Shown here: piece by piece, positions 9,622-16,939 of the stretch
Layout of the letters: each line of letters begins with the position of its first letter
How positions within the stretch are numbered: the stretch's first letter is position 1
DNA from: Anaerocolumna sp. AGMB13025
Lineage (GTDB): Bacteria; Bacillota; Clostridia; Lachnospirales; Lachnospiraceae
Reading direction: 5' to 3'
Assembly (NCBI RefSeq): GCF_029689925.1
Contig: NZ_CP121445.1
Span: 6,196,501 to 6,260,500, forward strand
Length of the DNA stretch: 64,000 nucleotides
The notes under the pieces: model-generated
What the model saw: only the letters and a program-made list of their open reading frames with translations
Told to the model about the DNA's origin: nothing
The model's database searches: none
Program-made: the position numbers and the translations under genes

Positions 9622-9801
9622 CTACTTACCGCATCCCATTCCACAATCAACACCTGTACCTACACAAAAAATGCCGCAATTAGCACCAACTGTACAGAAT
9701 ACACCGCATAAATATCCACCATTTGTTTGATATTCAGTAGAATTAGCATTTCCGGGATTAGAAGGAAGTTTAACTTCTTCTATTTTAATACTAGAAATCA
9801 T
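9622..9801 (-). CDS. Cys-rich RiPP precursor peptide 2
   Basis: A 59-residue peptide. The start ATG at 9801 is preceded by AAGGAGGTAAAGT. The leader shares IKI.EVKLPS with precursor 1. The core, from about residue 31, has six Cys in a regular pattern C-x3-C-x5-C-x3-C-x7-C-x3-C and ends CGMGCGK. This marks it as a second substrate for the adjacent radical SAM enzyme. The core differs from precursor 1 (Val/Phe/Ile-bearing instead of Gly/Ala-only), so the operon may make a two-component product. Confidence 0.85.
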   Translation of the reverse strand: MISSIKIEEVKLPSNPGNANSTEYQTNGGYLCGVFCTVGANCGIFCVGTGVDCGMGCGK

Positions 9802-9815
9802 ACTTTACCTCCTTG

Positions 9816-10052
9816 TTAACAAAAAGCACCACAGGCTGCTCCACCACACATAATACCGCAACCAGCTCCTGCTCCACCACCAGCACAGACAGCGCCAGCG
9901 GAACCGCCTCCACATGCAAGTCCAAGACTTCCGCCTCCACAACCAGCTCCTGCGCATATAGCACCACATCCTAACCCTGCACCTACTTGTGGGGTATATT
10001 CATTTGAATCTGATGGTAATTTTACTTCTACTATTTTTATACTATCTACCAT
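9816..10052 (-). CDS. Gly/Ala/Cys-rich RiPP precursor peptide 1
   Basis: A 78-residue peptide whose last 50 or so residues are almost only Gly, Ala and nine Cys (units such as CGAIC, CAGAGC, CGIMC, CGAFC), with spacings of 3, 4, 8, 7, 7, 3, 4 and 3. The leader (about 25 residues, with IKIVEVKLPS) matches precursor 2. First gene of the leftward operon; upstream lies operator copy E. A Cys/Gly-rich core beside a SPASM radical SAM protein indicates a ranthipeptide/sactipeptide-type product; the class of cross-link cannot be read from sequence. Confidence 0.88.
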   Translation of the reverse strand: MVDSIKIVEVKLPSDSNEYTPQVGAGLGCGAICAGAGCGGGSLGLACGGGSAGAVCAGGGAGAGCGIMCGGAACGAFC

Positions 10053-10187
10053 TTTGTTATCCCCTTTCTCTTATGGACGAATTTTATTATTCGCCATTAA
10101 TGAATGATGTATTAGAATACCAGATACCATTTACTACTTATAAATTGATATCTTTTTGAATAAAACGTTTTATCCACTTCGATCGTA

Positions 10188-10240
10188 TTTATATACTACC
10201 ATTTTACTTATTGGAAATAAATGGACTCTTATGTCCAAGT
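10188..10240 (-). promoter_or_regulatory. Operator copy E and promoter of the RiPP operon
   Basis: GGACTCTTATGTCC (10223-10236) flanked by AAAT, in front of the leftward precursor genes. On the minus strand it is followed by AAAATGGTAGTATATAAAT, closely like the sequence after operator B (AAAATGGTTATAAT), with the -10-like box 35-39 bp from the dyad centre. This ties the RiPP operon to the regulator paralogs. Confidence 0.7.
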
Positions 10241-10410
10241 ATTGTGCTGGTCATTATAGTACTTTATTTGTAACTTAATATTTTTATTTTTTCATTCTGC
10301 ATCTAAATTTTTCACAATTACAATTTAGTAAAATATGTAGATTATGTTGTTGATTCGATTTATAATATATAAAGATACAATGATTATTAGAAAGATGTAT
10401 TTCAAATAAA

Positions 10411-10446
10411 AACGCCTTTAGAATTAGCATTCTTAAAGGCGTTTGT
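10411..10446 (-). terminator. Rho-independent terminator for the 10.5-11.1 kb genes
   Basis: Stem AACGCCTTTA(A)GAAT / ATTCTTAAAGGCGTT with a T run on the minus strand, 10 bp after the end of the leftward hypothetical gene at 10457. Confidence 0.75.
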
Positions 10447-10456
10447 TATTTGATGA

Positions 10457-10912
10457 CTATATATTTGACGTTATTACTTCTGAAAAAACAATATCAATTT
10501 TACATTTTTCATAGCCTGTTACGCAGAACAAACTAAAGCAATAATGTGTATCCAATATATTATATTTATCCCAGTATAAAATTTTATTTATATTTACCTC
10601 ATCTAGTCGGATTGTTCCTTTTATTTCTACTCCTATCACATTCTTAAATTGGACAATTATATTCGCTGTTTCTACATCTTCATACCTGCGAGGTCTTTTA
10701 TCATCATAGCATAAGATCTCATGAATTGTAATTTTACAATAATGTTCCTGATTATTGAGTTCAAAATTTGTTAAACGTCCATCACAAAAATTATAACCGT
10801 TAAATACTGATAAATCACAGTATCTTTGTTTGCTAGCCTTTTCTTGTTTGTCAGCTAAAAAACGTATAGTATTAACATACTGTAATAACTCTTGTAATTG
10901 ACTGTCATCAAT
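10457..10912 (-). CDS. Hypothetical protein without a normal start codon, possibly frameshifted
   Basis: A leftward reading frame of about 151 codons (IDDSQLQELLQY... to ...IVFSEVITSNI) with coding character throughout. It has no ATG, GTG or TTG until 10639, deep inside. The frame begins exactly where the stop of the preceding 73-aa ORF lies (TAA at 10912-10914) in a TATATTTTTAATTG run. Either it starts at a rare ATT/ATA codon by coupling, or the two ORFs were one ~225-residue gene split by a frameshift in the T run. No family recognised; it could be an immunity-type protein. Confidence 0.45.
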   Translation of the reverse strand: MDDSQLQELLQYVNTIRFLADKQEKASKQRYCDLSVFNGYNFCDGRLTNFELNNQEHYCKITIHEILCYDDKRPRRYEDVETANIIVQFKNVIGVEIKGTIRLDEVNINKILYWDKYNILDTHYCFSLFCVTGYEKCKIDIVFSEVITSNI

Positions 10913-11133
10913 TAAAAATATATCTTTTCCTCAATTAATGAACAATGTGAACTTAATTTTTGTACTCTTTCTTCTATATATTTATCGAGATGTTTATTTC
11001 TATAATCAAAATCTGAATCCTCATCAAAATAATGTTTATTAGGAAAATTCTCAAATTTTTCAGCAAATATTTTATCCAGTACCAGTAATTGTATACATAA
11101 ATCATTTAAATACTTTAATTCTAAATTAATCAT
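10912..11133 (-). CDS. Hypothetical 73-aa protein (possible N-terminal part of the next ORF)
   Basis: The ATG at 11133 is preceded by AGAAGGG. It encodes a charged, mainly helical protein (YLNDLCIQLLVLDKIF..., HLDKYIEERVQKLSS) ending at a TAA that sits on the T run where the following ORF opens in another frame. No recognised domain. See the entry at 10457 for the frameshift alternative. Confidence 0.5.
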   Translation of the reverse strand: MINLELKYLNDLCIQLLVLDKIFAEKFENFPNKHYFDEDSDFDYRNKHLDKYIEERVQKLSSHCSLIEEKIYF

Positions 11134-11193
11134 AAAATACCCTTCTAACGGTCAAATTAGAAATATACAGGAACAGCAAAAAATATATGACTG

Positions 11194-11295
11194 CTACTGC
11201 TTCCATGCTATTGGTCCGATTAAACCCAGTAAACCGCAAAATCCTAGTATACTACTAATTTTTCTCTTTCTTACTTTTGGATTTTTAGTCAACAA
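11194..11295 (-). pseudogene. Fragment duplicated from the DUF3796-like membrane protein gene
   Basis: The minus strand encodes VRKRKISSILGFCGLLGLIG, then PIAW and a stop, clearly homologous to the first 30 residues of the protein at 5832-6224 (VRKKKVNTILGFCGLLGLIG). The nucleotide match is also high. Everything after the first membrane segment is missing. It looks like a remnant of a second regulator/RiPP locus. The rest of 11134-11500 shows no gene. Confidence 0.75.
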
Positions 11296-11500
11296 TTAAT
11301 CCATCCCTAGAAATTTATTAATGGCTTTCACTTCTTTGCACATGGATCCAGCATGTCATTTCTATGATTATTATACAGTTCGCCCTATGTCGCAAAATAT
11401 TGCCCTTGTGTGCCCTTTAAAACCGATAGTGAAATAAACATTATGCCATTAAGGCAATAAAGAACCTCATTGGGCAAACTTTAAGTATTGAAATATGTTA

Positions 11501-12040
11501 TTATTTTTCTAAAATATACTTACTAGGTACCATATCTGCCAGCCATACTTTCTCATTACCATAGTAAAATTTTATGCCATCCTTCCAAGCGCTTAAAGAA
11601 TCAATTACTAATATTCGTGGATTATTATCATGTCTTTTTCCTACGTTCTCTGCGGTTTCAATATCCTGTGACAAGTGAACATACTGTCTGCTCCGTGGTA
11701 ACAGCCCCTTTTCTGCAATTGAATCCATAAATCTTCTTGCTGTTCCATGGTATAAATAATTGGGCGGCATTTTTTCTTCTTTCAAAATCTTCATTGGTAT
11801 AGAATGTCCATAAAATGCTCGGATTTTCCCATCGCTAATTTCATGCCGTTTCTTTTCTGATTTTTGAACTATTTCAATTAGATCATCTTCAATAACATTT
11901 TCCCATTTAGGATTTTGATGCAAAGCAGATAATAATTGCTTTATTAGAACTCTCCCCTCTTCGTCCATCTCAAGTTCATATTCCCAAGGAGCATGTCGCA
12001 AAGCATATGAAATTTCTTTACTTAGTTCTGTATAATTCAT
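11501..12040 (-). CDS. kptA: RNA 2'-phosphotransferase, KptA/Tpt1 family (paralog 1)
   Basis: A 179-residue member of the Tpt1/KptA family, which uses NAD+ to remove a 2'-phosphate from RNA splice or repair junctions, forming ADP-ribose 1'',2''-cyclic phosphate. Seen: LSKEISYALRHAP (RH at 15-16), R74..YGHS (80), YHGT (97-100) and RxxVHLS (118-124), covering the known catalytic Arg/His/Arg set. It starts one base after the stop of the small ORF at 12042 and follows the immunity genes of toxin module 1. A second copy sits in the same place behind toxin module 3. This points to a role in recovery from RNA damage or in the conflict module; that is inference. Confidence 0.88.
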   Translation of the reverse strand: MNYTELSKEISYALRHAPWEYELEMDEEGRVLIKQLLSALHQNPKWENVIEDDLIEIVQKSEKKRHEISDGKIRAFYGHSIPMKILKEEKMPPNYLYHGTARRFMDSIAEKGLLPRSRQYVHLSQDIETAENVGKRHDNNPRILVIDSLSAWKDGIKFYYGNEKVWLADMVPSKYILEK

Positions 12041-12041
12041 T

Positions 12042-12191
12042 TTATCCCTCTTCTTTCACATCATAATCTTTATATCTTTTTCCACTCCTTTTCCCCTCTA
12101 TTTCAAGAAGATAAAAGGGAGCATCCTCTTTTAGATGCCATTCAACATCCCTAATTTGACCTATTGATGATTTTTCAATTATTTCTACCAT
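12042..12191 (-). CDS. Small ORF fused to the front of kptA, probable remnant of an immunity gene
   Basis: Codes for 49 residues from ATG 12191 (MVEIIEKSSIGQIRDVEWHL... ending DYDVKEEG); its stop is one base before the kptA start. The same frame is open further upstream (YKIVNEPKYKLGE) back to a TGA near 12250 without a start codon, so the 5' end was probably lost. AGGAG lies only two bases before the ATG, too close for good initiation. No family recognised; position suggests an orphan immunity gene. Confidence 0.45.
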   Translation of the reverse strand: MVEIIEKSSIGQIRDVEWHLKEDAPFYLLEIEGKRSGKRYKDYDVKEEG

Positions 12192-12287
12192 TTCTCCTAA
12201 TTTATATTTGGGCTCATTTACTATTTTATAAAGCTTAGGATTATCTCAGCCCACAATGCGGGCAGAGAAGATTTTTTATAGGGTTGG

Positions 12288-12373
12288 ATTTCTGGCATTG
12301 GAGTCGTAACTTGGGTCGCACTTGCATAGAATGCCCATTTATGTGAAAGAGTTACTGGGTTATGAACGACTCC
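12288..12373 (-). repeat. Dispersed ~90-bp degenerate element, copy 1
   Basis: Reading leftward: GGAGTCGTTC, then AAATGGGCATTCTATG, CAAGTGCGACCC, and ACGACTCCAATGCCAGAA. Related copies lie at 16205-16278 and 21725-21812, and GAGTTACTGGGTTAT plus GACTCCG recurs near 16785-16810. All are behind immunity genes, so they may be old recombination junctions or leftovers of one toxin tail. The remainder of 12192-12530 holds only a weak hairpin (12485-12525). Confidence 0.5.
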
Positions 12374-12530
12374 GTATAAACTTTATATTTTCTATACAAT
12401 CTTTTCAACGCCTTCTAGTATCGGATACTGAATAGCCTTTACAATTTGAAATGAGCTTCAAAATTTATTCATTAACTAAAACTAATGGACTTATATCTAA
12501 TAATGACACAAATCCATTAAAATTAGTAAT

Positions 12531-12743
12531 CTATTTAATCCGATCTAAATTTCCGAAAAGTACTTCTAGAGCCTGTTTTTCATTGTAAGTAAGGTTATTA
12601 AAATATGTTTCTGTTAATACTTTATTTTCTTTAAAAATACTTATTAATTCCACTTTATAAATATTGGATTTTTCAGGATAAAGCTGAGAACGTCCAAGTT
12701 TCTTGCGCACTTCTGTACGAAATTCATAGAAGTCATTAAACAT
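12531..12743 (-). CDS. Small hypothetical protein of toxin module 1 (possible second immunity protein)
   Basis: Encodes 70 residues (MFNDFYEFRTEVRKKLGR...LEVLFGNLDRIK), acidic and basic helices, no signal peptide. It follows the first immunity candidate after 13 bp and precedes a weak hairpin at 12485-12525. No family recognised. Its place in the toxin operon suggests an accessory or second immunity role. Confidence 0.55.
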   Translation of the reverse strand: MFNDFYEFRTEVRKKLGRSQLYPEKSNIYKVELISIFKENKVLTETYFNNLTYNEKQALEVLFGNLDRIK

Positions 12744-12756
12744 ATTATAAACTCCT

Positions 12757-13059
12757 CTATTCTGAATATTCCTTAGCTAAACTAATTATTGAATCTAAAT
12801 TTAGATTTGGAAATTTATTCTTAAGATTTTCAAGTTCCATTATGTATCTATCACTTTTTAGGTTATATGCAACATCTTCAAACACAGCAGATAAAAAATC
12901 AATTTCCTTTTCATTACATCCACATAAATAATTAGTTGTATTTTCTGAATCAACACTAAGTAACTGTGTTAATTCATCCCAAATATCACTAATTGATGGA
13001 TCGTTTATATCCAACAGCATACCTTCACAAATTAAATCTGTTACTTTTTCATTTAGCAT
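12757..13059 (-). CDS. Probable immunity protein to the EndoU-like toxin
   Basis: A 100-residue acidic, helical protein (MLNEKVTDLICEGMLLD...) whose ATG at 13059 lies 14 bp after the toxin stop. Immediate placement behind the variable toxin tail is the classic position of a cognate immunity gene; acidity suits binding to a basic RNase. It is more AT-rich than the toxin's shared N-terminal part. No named immunity family was recognised. Confidence 0.65.
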   Translation of the reverse strand: MLNEKVTDLICEGMLLDINDPSISDIWDELTQLLSVDSENTTNYLCGCNEKEIDFLSAVFEDVAYNLKSDRYIMELENLKNKFPNLNLDSIISLAKEYSE

Positions 13060-13073
13060 AAATTCTTTCCTTT

Positions 13074-14633
13074 CTATGGTTGAATCGCATTAGGGAATAT
13101 GGTTGCAGGCTTATCATTAGTGTATATTACTCCAACTTCAACACCATCGTATATTCCATATATCGGAACACCGTTAGTAATGGTTTCCCCCTTATGTAAC
13201 TCAACTACGTATTCCCCTGCTTTATTAATTTTTGTCGTATCCCAAGTTTCTGGAAACCATGACTGACCTGTTCCAATTCTTTTTAGAGGATTTTTGTGAT
13301 CTGGAATATTTCCAATTCTAACACCGTTATCATAAGTTTTTTCAATATTATATGGAATTCCATTTTCCTCCAGGAAGTCAATATTAGCTTGACCATGCCC
13401 TCCACCTTTTACTTTTGATACTGCACCTGTTTTAGGATTGTATGTAAAATCTCCTATTGTTGAATGTTTTATTGTATCTTGGCTTATACTACTTACAGTT
13501 TTACCCGTCCCCTTAGGAACATTACTTGGCTTCTTAACACTTCTCGCAATGCTTCCCGAACCCCGGATACTAACCCCGGCAGTTACCAGCATTCCTATGG
13601 ACATCGTTACTGCCTGAGCCAGCCTTTCACTGGAATTCATGTAATCGATTTGTTCAACCGTCATACCTTCTTGAACCAATCTATATTGTAGTTCTGCTAA
13701 TCCCATAACATATATATCTACAAAACCAAATTCACGATACTGCTTTTGGGTCAACGTCCCCTTATTTACTCTTAATGCAACGGTTAAGTCATAAGCCTTG
13801 TCAAAAGTCATTCCAATAGACTCCATTTCAGCTATAAATATAACTTCTGCCTCGCTTACGCTTCTATTGTCCTGCATTTCAAGTTGTCGAAAGCCTGCAA
13901 CTGTATTGCCTAACCCATCAGCCACAGAATCATTTGAATGTACTTTTTTGCTCTTATCCTTTAACTCTACCTTACCATTTCCTTTCCAATTATTCAAGTT
14001 AGAAAAGCTCATAGGACCATTTTTAAATAAATCAAATTCCATCCCATGAAACAAACTGGCAACACCTACCCCTGTAGCTGCTACTCCGGCTATATTAATA
14101 TGAGTTTCTATCCTACCAATTGCTTCCTTACCTTTTCGTTTTCCAGCTTCGGTCTCATACCAATGCTTTATAGAATCATTCAGAGATTCGTGGATGGCAG
14201 CCATACCTCCTAACAAATCTGCAATGGTTGATAATGGCGGAGACCCATTTTTGATGTCTACCAATAACTCAATTAATTTTGCCTTCCAGTCCTCTAACCC
14301 CAGGGACTTGTGGTGCTCTAGCTCCCCTCTCCTGCCTGTAATGGCATCTGCTACTTCCTGATCCATTTGTTCCGCAACTTCAAGGAGTTTCATAATCTGT
14401 TCTGCAAACTGATAGAATGCTTGGGATTTTTGTTTCAAAGCAGTAATTTTATCCCTTACCGAATCACTTGCACTTAATAAGTATCCAGAGGACGGTCCGG
14501 TAACAGTTCCAATCCCGCTTATCATTTTTCTTTCCAAGTCAGCGGCATATTCATCAGCCCGTTTTCCCAGAAACTTGGAATGATTTGCAACCGCCTCTAA
14601 CCTATCATAATATAAGATAAAATCTGACATCAT
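13074..14633 (-). CDS. Polymorphic toxin 1: shared LXG-like N-terminal module with EndoU-type nuclease tail
   Basis: A 519-residue protein. Residues 1-377 are nearly identical to two other proteins in the window (17575, 24138): a helical LXG/WXG-like region (MSDFILYYDRLEAVANHSK...), a glycine-rich hydrophobic stretch near 340-370, and a VPKGTGK junction. The last 142 residues are unique. They contain GGGHGQANIDF, NGVRIG and TGQSWFPETW, as in bacterial EndoU-type RNases; the His in GGGHG would be catalytic. LXG-type toxins are usually exported by a type VII (Ess) system, which is not in this window. ATG 14633 and 14630 are both possible behind GAGG. The cognate immunity gene follows. Confidence 0.85.
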   Translation of the reverse strand: MMSDFILYYDRLEAVANHSKFLGKRADEYAADLERKMISGIGTVTGPSSGYLLSASDSVRDKITALKQKSQAFYQFAEQIMKLLEVAEQMDQEVADAITGRRGELEHHKSLGLEDWKAKLIELLVDIKNGSPPLSTIADLLGGMAAIHESLNDSIKHWYETEAGKRKGKEAIGRIETHINIAGVAATGVGVASLFHGMEFDLFKNGPMSFSNLNNWKGNGKVELKDKSKKVHSNDSVADGLGNTVAGFRQLEMQDNRSVSEAEVIFIAEMESIGMTFDKAYDLTVALRVNKGTLTQKQYREFGFVDIYVMGLAELQYRLVQEGMTVEQIDYMNSSERLAQAVTMSIGMLVTAGVSIRGSGSIARSVKKPSNVPKGTGKTVSSISQDTIKHSTIGDFTYNPKTGAVSKVKGGGHGQANIDFLEENGIPYNIEKTYDNGVRIGNIPDHKNPLKRIGTGQSWFPETWDTTKINKAGEYVVELHKGETITNGVPIYGIYDGVEVGVIYTNDKPATIFPNAIQP

Positions 14634-15068
14634 AATCCTCGCTTCCAGCCTTTTTTTCAGTTTATTCCTTTAACGACTTTCCTGTTTTTTTGCCGCATAC
14701 TCAGTTGTTAATAATTTGTTATGTGATTTTATACTTTCACATACAATATGACATATCATTTTATATTTTGAGGTATTTGGGGTATTTTCCGAACAGAACT
14801 TATAAAAAGACGATAATATTACTAGAAAAAGCTAAAATCATGTGGATACGAGGGGTAGAACGCTTACTTATTAAAACAAACTACCTGCCATATACTAACT
14901 GCTTGTTTATCCATTGTCACAATAAAATCTCTGGAGTCCTGGTACCCAAAAGGTAGTTCCATCATGCTGGATACAGTCCAAAATCATTTCTGCTTTATCT
15001 TTTCTGAATAATAAGCTGTAAAGAAAAAGGTCACAACAGCCGAAACTGTGTGACCTATATGATATGTC
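14634..15068. repeat. Duplicated leader region, copy 1
   Basis: The sequence upstream of toxin 1 is repeated almost unchanged upstream of toxin 2 (19090-19527) and, for its first ~280 bases, upstream of toxin 3 (25641-25930). It includes the toxin promoter region and, farther upstream, the terminator of the preceding leftward gene. Small ORFs here are not conserved as proteins and are not called. Confidence 0.8.
15023..15056 (-). terminator. Terminator of the truncated gene at 15069
   Basis: On the minus strand GGTCACACAG TTTCGGC TGTTGTGACC followed by TTTTTCTTT. The same structure is found at 19485-19517 behind the intact homologous gene. Confidence 0.75.
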
Positions 15069-15150
15069 TTAATAATCTACTTTATAAAGTAATATATTTT
15101 CTGTACTAACCATTATGCAACTATTAATCATAAGTGGTATATCTTGTGTT
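15069..15150 (-). pseudogene. 3' remnant of the 128-aa immunity-like gene found intact at 19528
   Basis: The minus strand encodes TQDIPLMINSCIMVSTENIL plus LYKVDY, matching the last 26 residues of the protein at 19528-19914. The rest is replaced at 15150 by unrelated sequence leading to the HigBA promoter, marking a recombination or insertion boundary. Confidence 0.8.
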
Positions 15151-15225
15151 AAGGCGGTTCGATTATAGCATCACTTTTCTTTCTGAATCAAGTTTCACTT
15201 ATACTTAATATCTGTCAAATGACCT

Positions 15226-15266
15226 ATAACAAATTTGTTATAGACTTATTATAACGAATATGTTAT
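15226..15266 (+). promoter_or_regulatory. Two tandem palindromes, probable HigA operators
   Basis: ATAACAAATTTGTTAT (15226-15241, perfect) and ATAACGAATATGTTAT (15251-15266, near-perfect), 25 bp centre to centre, just upstream of the toxin start. Antitoxins of this family usually bind such sites to repress their own operon. TATAAT-like sequence overlaps the second site. Confidence 0.7.
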
Positions 15267-15298
15267 TATAATATTACGGATTGGGGGAAGCATAAAGA

Positions 15299-15664
15299 AT
15301 GTTCAAAGTCATTTTTTATAAAGACAAAAGCGGAAATGAACCGATAAAGGATTTTTTGTTAGAACTGAGTCAAAAAGCCCAAGCCAACAAAAACGACCGC
15401 ATACAGTTTAATAAGATAAGTGCCTATATTAAGGCATTACAGACCTATGGCACCCGCATTGGTAAGCCCACTGTTAAGCATATAGACGGCGATTTGTGGG
15501 AACTACGACCACTCGAAAATCGTATATTTTTCTTCTACTGGCGTGACAATACTTTTGTATTACTGCACCATTTCATCAAAAAAAGCCAGAAAACGCCGAC
15601 GAAGGAAATAGAGCAAGCCCGAGCCAATCTAAAGGACTTTTTAGAAAGGATTGATCATAAATGA
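15299..15664 (+). CDS. higB: HigB/Gp49-type toxin of a type II toxin-antitoxin pair
   Basis: A 121-residue RelE/HigB-fold protein (phage Gp49-like): FKVIFYKDKSGNEPIKDFL, HIDGDLWELRPL..RIFFFYW and FVLLHHFIKKSQKTP are family hallmarks. Such toxins cut mRNA on the ribosome. The start ATG is preceded by GGGGGAAG. The gene overlaps the antitoxin by four bases (ATGA), so the pair is translationally coupled. The operon runs opposite to the toxin island and appears inserted between duplicated modules. Confidence 0.9.
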   Translation: MFKVIFYKDKSGNEPIKDFLLELSQKAQANKNDRIQFNKISAYIKALQTYGTRIGKPTVKHIDGDLWELRPLENRIFFFYWRDNTFVLLHHFIKKSQKTPTKEIEQARANLKDFLERIDHK

Positions 15665-15975
15665 GCATTAAAGTAGGAAACACCAATTTTACAGAATTCG
15701 ATGACCTGTATAACGACCCTAATATCGTTCCCCCCGCTGAACGTGCTAAAATTGATTTCGAAGTAGCATTAATCGGAAAGCTGATAGAAGCCCGGGAAAC
15801 AAAAGGCTTATCACAAAAGCAGCTGGCAGACCTGGCCGGATTGAAACAACCCGCTATAGCCAGGTTAGAAAGCATGAAGGCTACGCCGCAAATTGATACC
15901 CTCTTTAAAATCCTACAGCCTTTGGGATATACCTTGGCAGTAGTCCCTGTTGAAAAACCCCCACAGCAGCCGTAG
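15661..15975 (+). CDS. higA: HigA-type XRE antitoxin
   Basis: A 104-residue protein with an XRE helix-turn-helix at about residues 38-95 (RETKGLSQKQLADLAGLKQPAIARLE). It overlaps higB by ATGA and should neutralise it and bind the palindromes at 15226-15266. A copy of its last codons plus about 170 bp of downstream sequence recurs at 20917-21105, showing that the pair or its end has been duplicated and lost elsewhere. Confidence 0.9.
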   Translation: MSIKVGNTNFTEFDDLYNDPNIVPPAERAKIDFEVALIGKLIEARETKGLSQKQLADLAGLKQPAIARLESMKATPQIDTLFKILQPLGYTLAVVPVEKPPQQP

Positions 15976-16125
15976 GCGCTCTGCGAACCTCATAACACAA
16001 CAAGCCGCTTAGGTCTTAATAGGCTACCAGCGGCTTTTCTGTTGCCTGTAAAATTGTCAGGGTACCGTCCAAGACTGTATGCCTACCGTGGCTATAGCCT
16101 CTTCAAAGGTTCCCATTCAGGCAGT
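15931..16125. repeat. higA 3' end plus downstream sequence, duplicated at 20917-21105
   Basis: From CCTTGGCAGTAGTCCCTGTT in higA through the terminator and GTATGCCTACCGTGGCTATAG, the sequence matches 20917-21105 with few changes. The second copy has no upstream higBA, so it is a remnant or recombination scar. Confidence 0.8.
16002..16040 (+). terminator. Terminator of higBA
   Basis: AAGCCGCT / AGCGGCTTTT stem about 30 bp after the higA stop, with the T run on the plus strand. Confidence 0.65.
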
Positions 16126-16204
16126 AAAACACTTTGTTGGGCAAATTTGAAAAATATAGAATTTTCCCTTTGTACAGTGTAATTGTTTGGATTGCTATTG
16201 CCTC

Positions 16205-16278
16205 CTGTTCGTCTTCGGGATCGCACTTGTGGGAAAATCCCATTTACGCAGATAATCTATGGGGTCGGGAACGGCTCC
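16205..16278 (-). repeat. Dispersed ~90-bp element, copy 2
   Basis: GGAGCCGTTCCCGACCCCAT, AAATGGGATTTTCC and CAAGTGCGATCCC on the minus strand; related to 12288-12373 and 21725-21812. In this copy it forms the end of the decayed toxin tail. Confidence 0.5.
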
Positions 16279-16651
16279 TATAACTACCTGTCCAGCAATA
16301 CTTGAATCCGCCATCTGTTTTATATGTACTTGGATGAAATTTACCACTGTCTGTGCTAATCTTGATATATGGCGATTCTCCATGACGACCACCGCCTGGT
16401 GACACTTGAACCTGCATTATATTTCTGCCTTCTCTTTTATTGTTAACTGTAATACTCTGTGCACCTGATGATTAGCGTGTCGAATTTTTTATAGTTACAT
16501 CATATCCTTCTGCTCTCAACATATCAGCTATTTCGTTTGTTGTTTTCCCTTTAAACGTTTGTTTTAGTGCCTCAGTATTATTACTTCTAGCATTCCTATA
16601 ATTCCAAAAATCATAGCCTCCTGGAGTCCTTAAGTCTTTAGGTATTGAAAC
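16244..16651 (-). pseudogene. Decayed C-terminal toxin domain without its N-terminal module
   Basis: Leftward frame encoding VSIPKDLRTPGGYDFWNYRN...EIADMLRAEGYDV...KNSTR, a TAA at 16472-16474, then SSGAQSITVNN..GRNIMQVQVSPGGGRHG. The SPGGGRHG and KIST signatures are those of orphan toxin tails in polymorphic and contact-dependent systems (from memory). It lacks the shared 377-residue module and a start, and has a nonsense codon, so it is a displaced, dead cassette. A piece of a second copy lies at 20018-20095. Confidence 0.7.
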
Positions 16652-16659
16652 TTTAATTT

Positions 16660-16775
16660 TATGGAAATTACAATTTCAGGCATACTGGTCAATTTATAAT
16701 CAAAACTAAGCAGGATTTTCTCGATTTCTTTATCAAGTCCTGCCAATTCTTATTTTTGGTGTTCCAATTCCCGTA
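16660..16775 (-). mobile_element. Possible IS110-type transposase fragment
   Basis: The minus strand reads ELEHQK, a stop, then ELAGLDKEIEKILLSFDYKL and TSMPEI, like the coiled region before the S(I/M)PGIG motif of IS110-family transposases. Only about 35 codons remain and no ends were found. The assignment rests on this short match. The rest of 16776-16939 shows no gene. Confidence 0.35.
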
Positions 16776-16939
16776 CCAGACTTGAGTTACTGGGTTATAA
16801 AATGACTCCGTTAAAACATTACCAGCAAAACAAAGAATAAACAGTCCATAAATCCTTTTGGTCTATTTACCAAAATCAAAGCATCCCTTTTGGGAAGAAG
16901 GTTTTATGTCATTAGCATGAATTTATGGTTGGCGTACTA

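Noticed and set aside
14690..14956. Rightward 88-codon ORF upstream of toxin 1
   Set aside because: Lies in the duplicated leader; the other copies do not preserve the frame as a protein.
16195..16392. Leftward 65-codon ORF
   Set aside because: It is an alternative frame through the decayed toxin tail; the true ancestral frame carries SPGGGRHG and KIST motifs.
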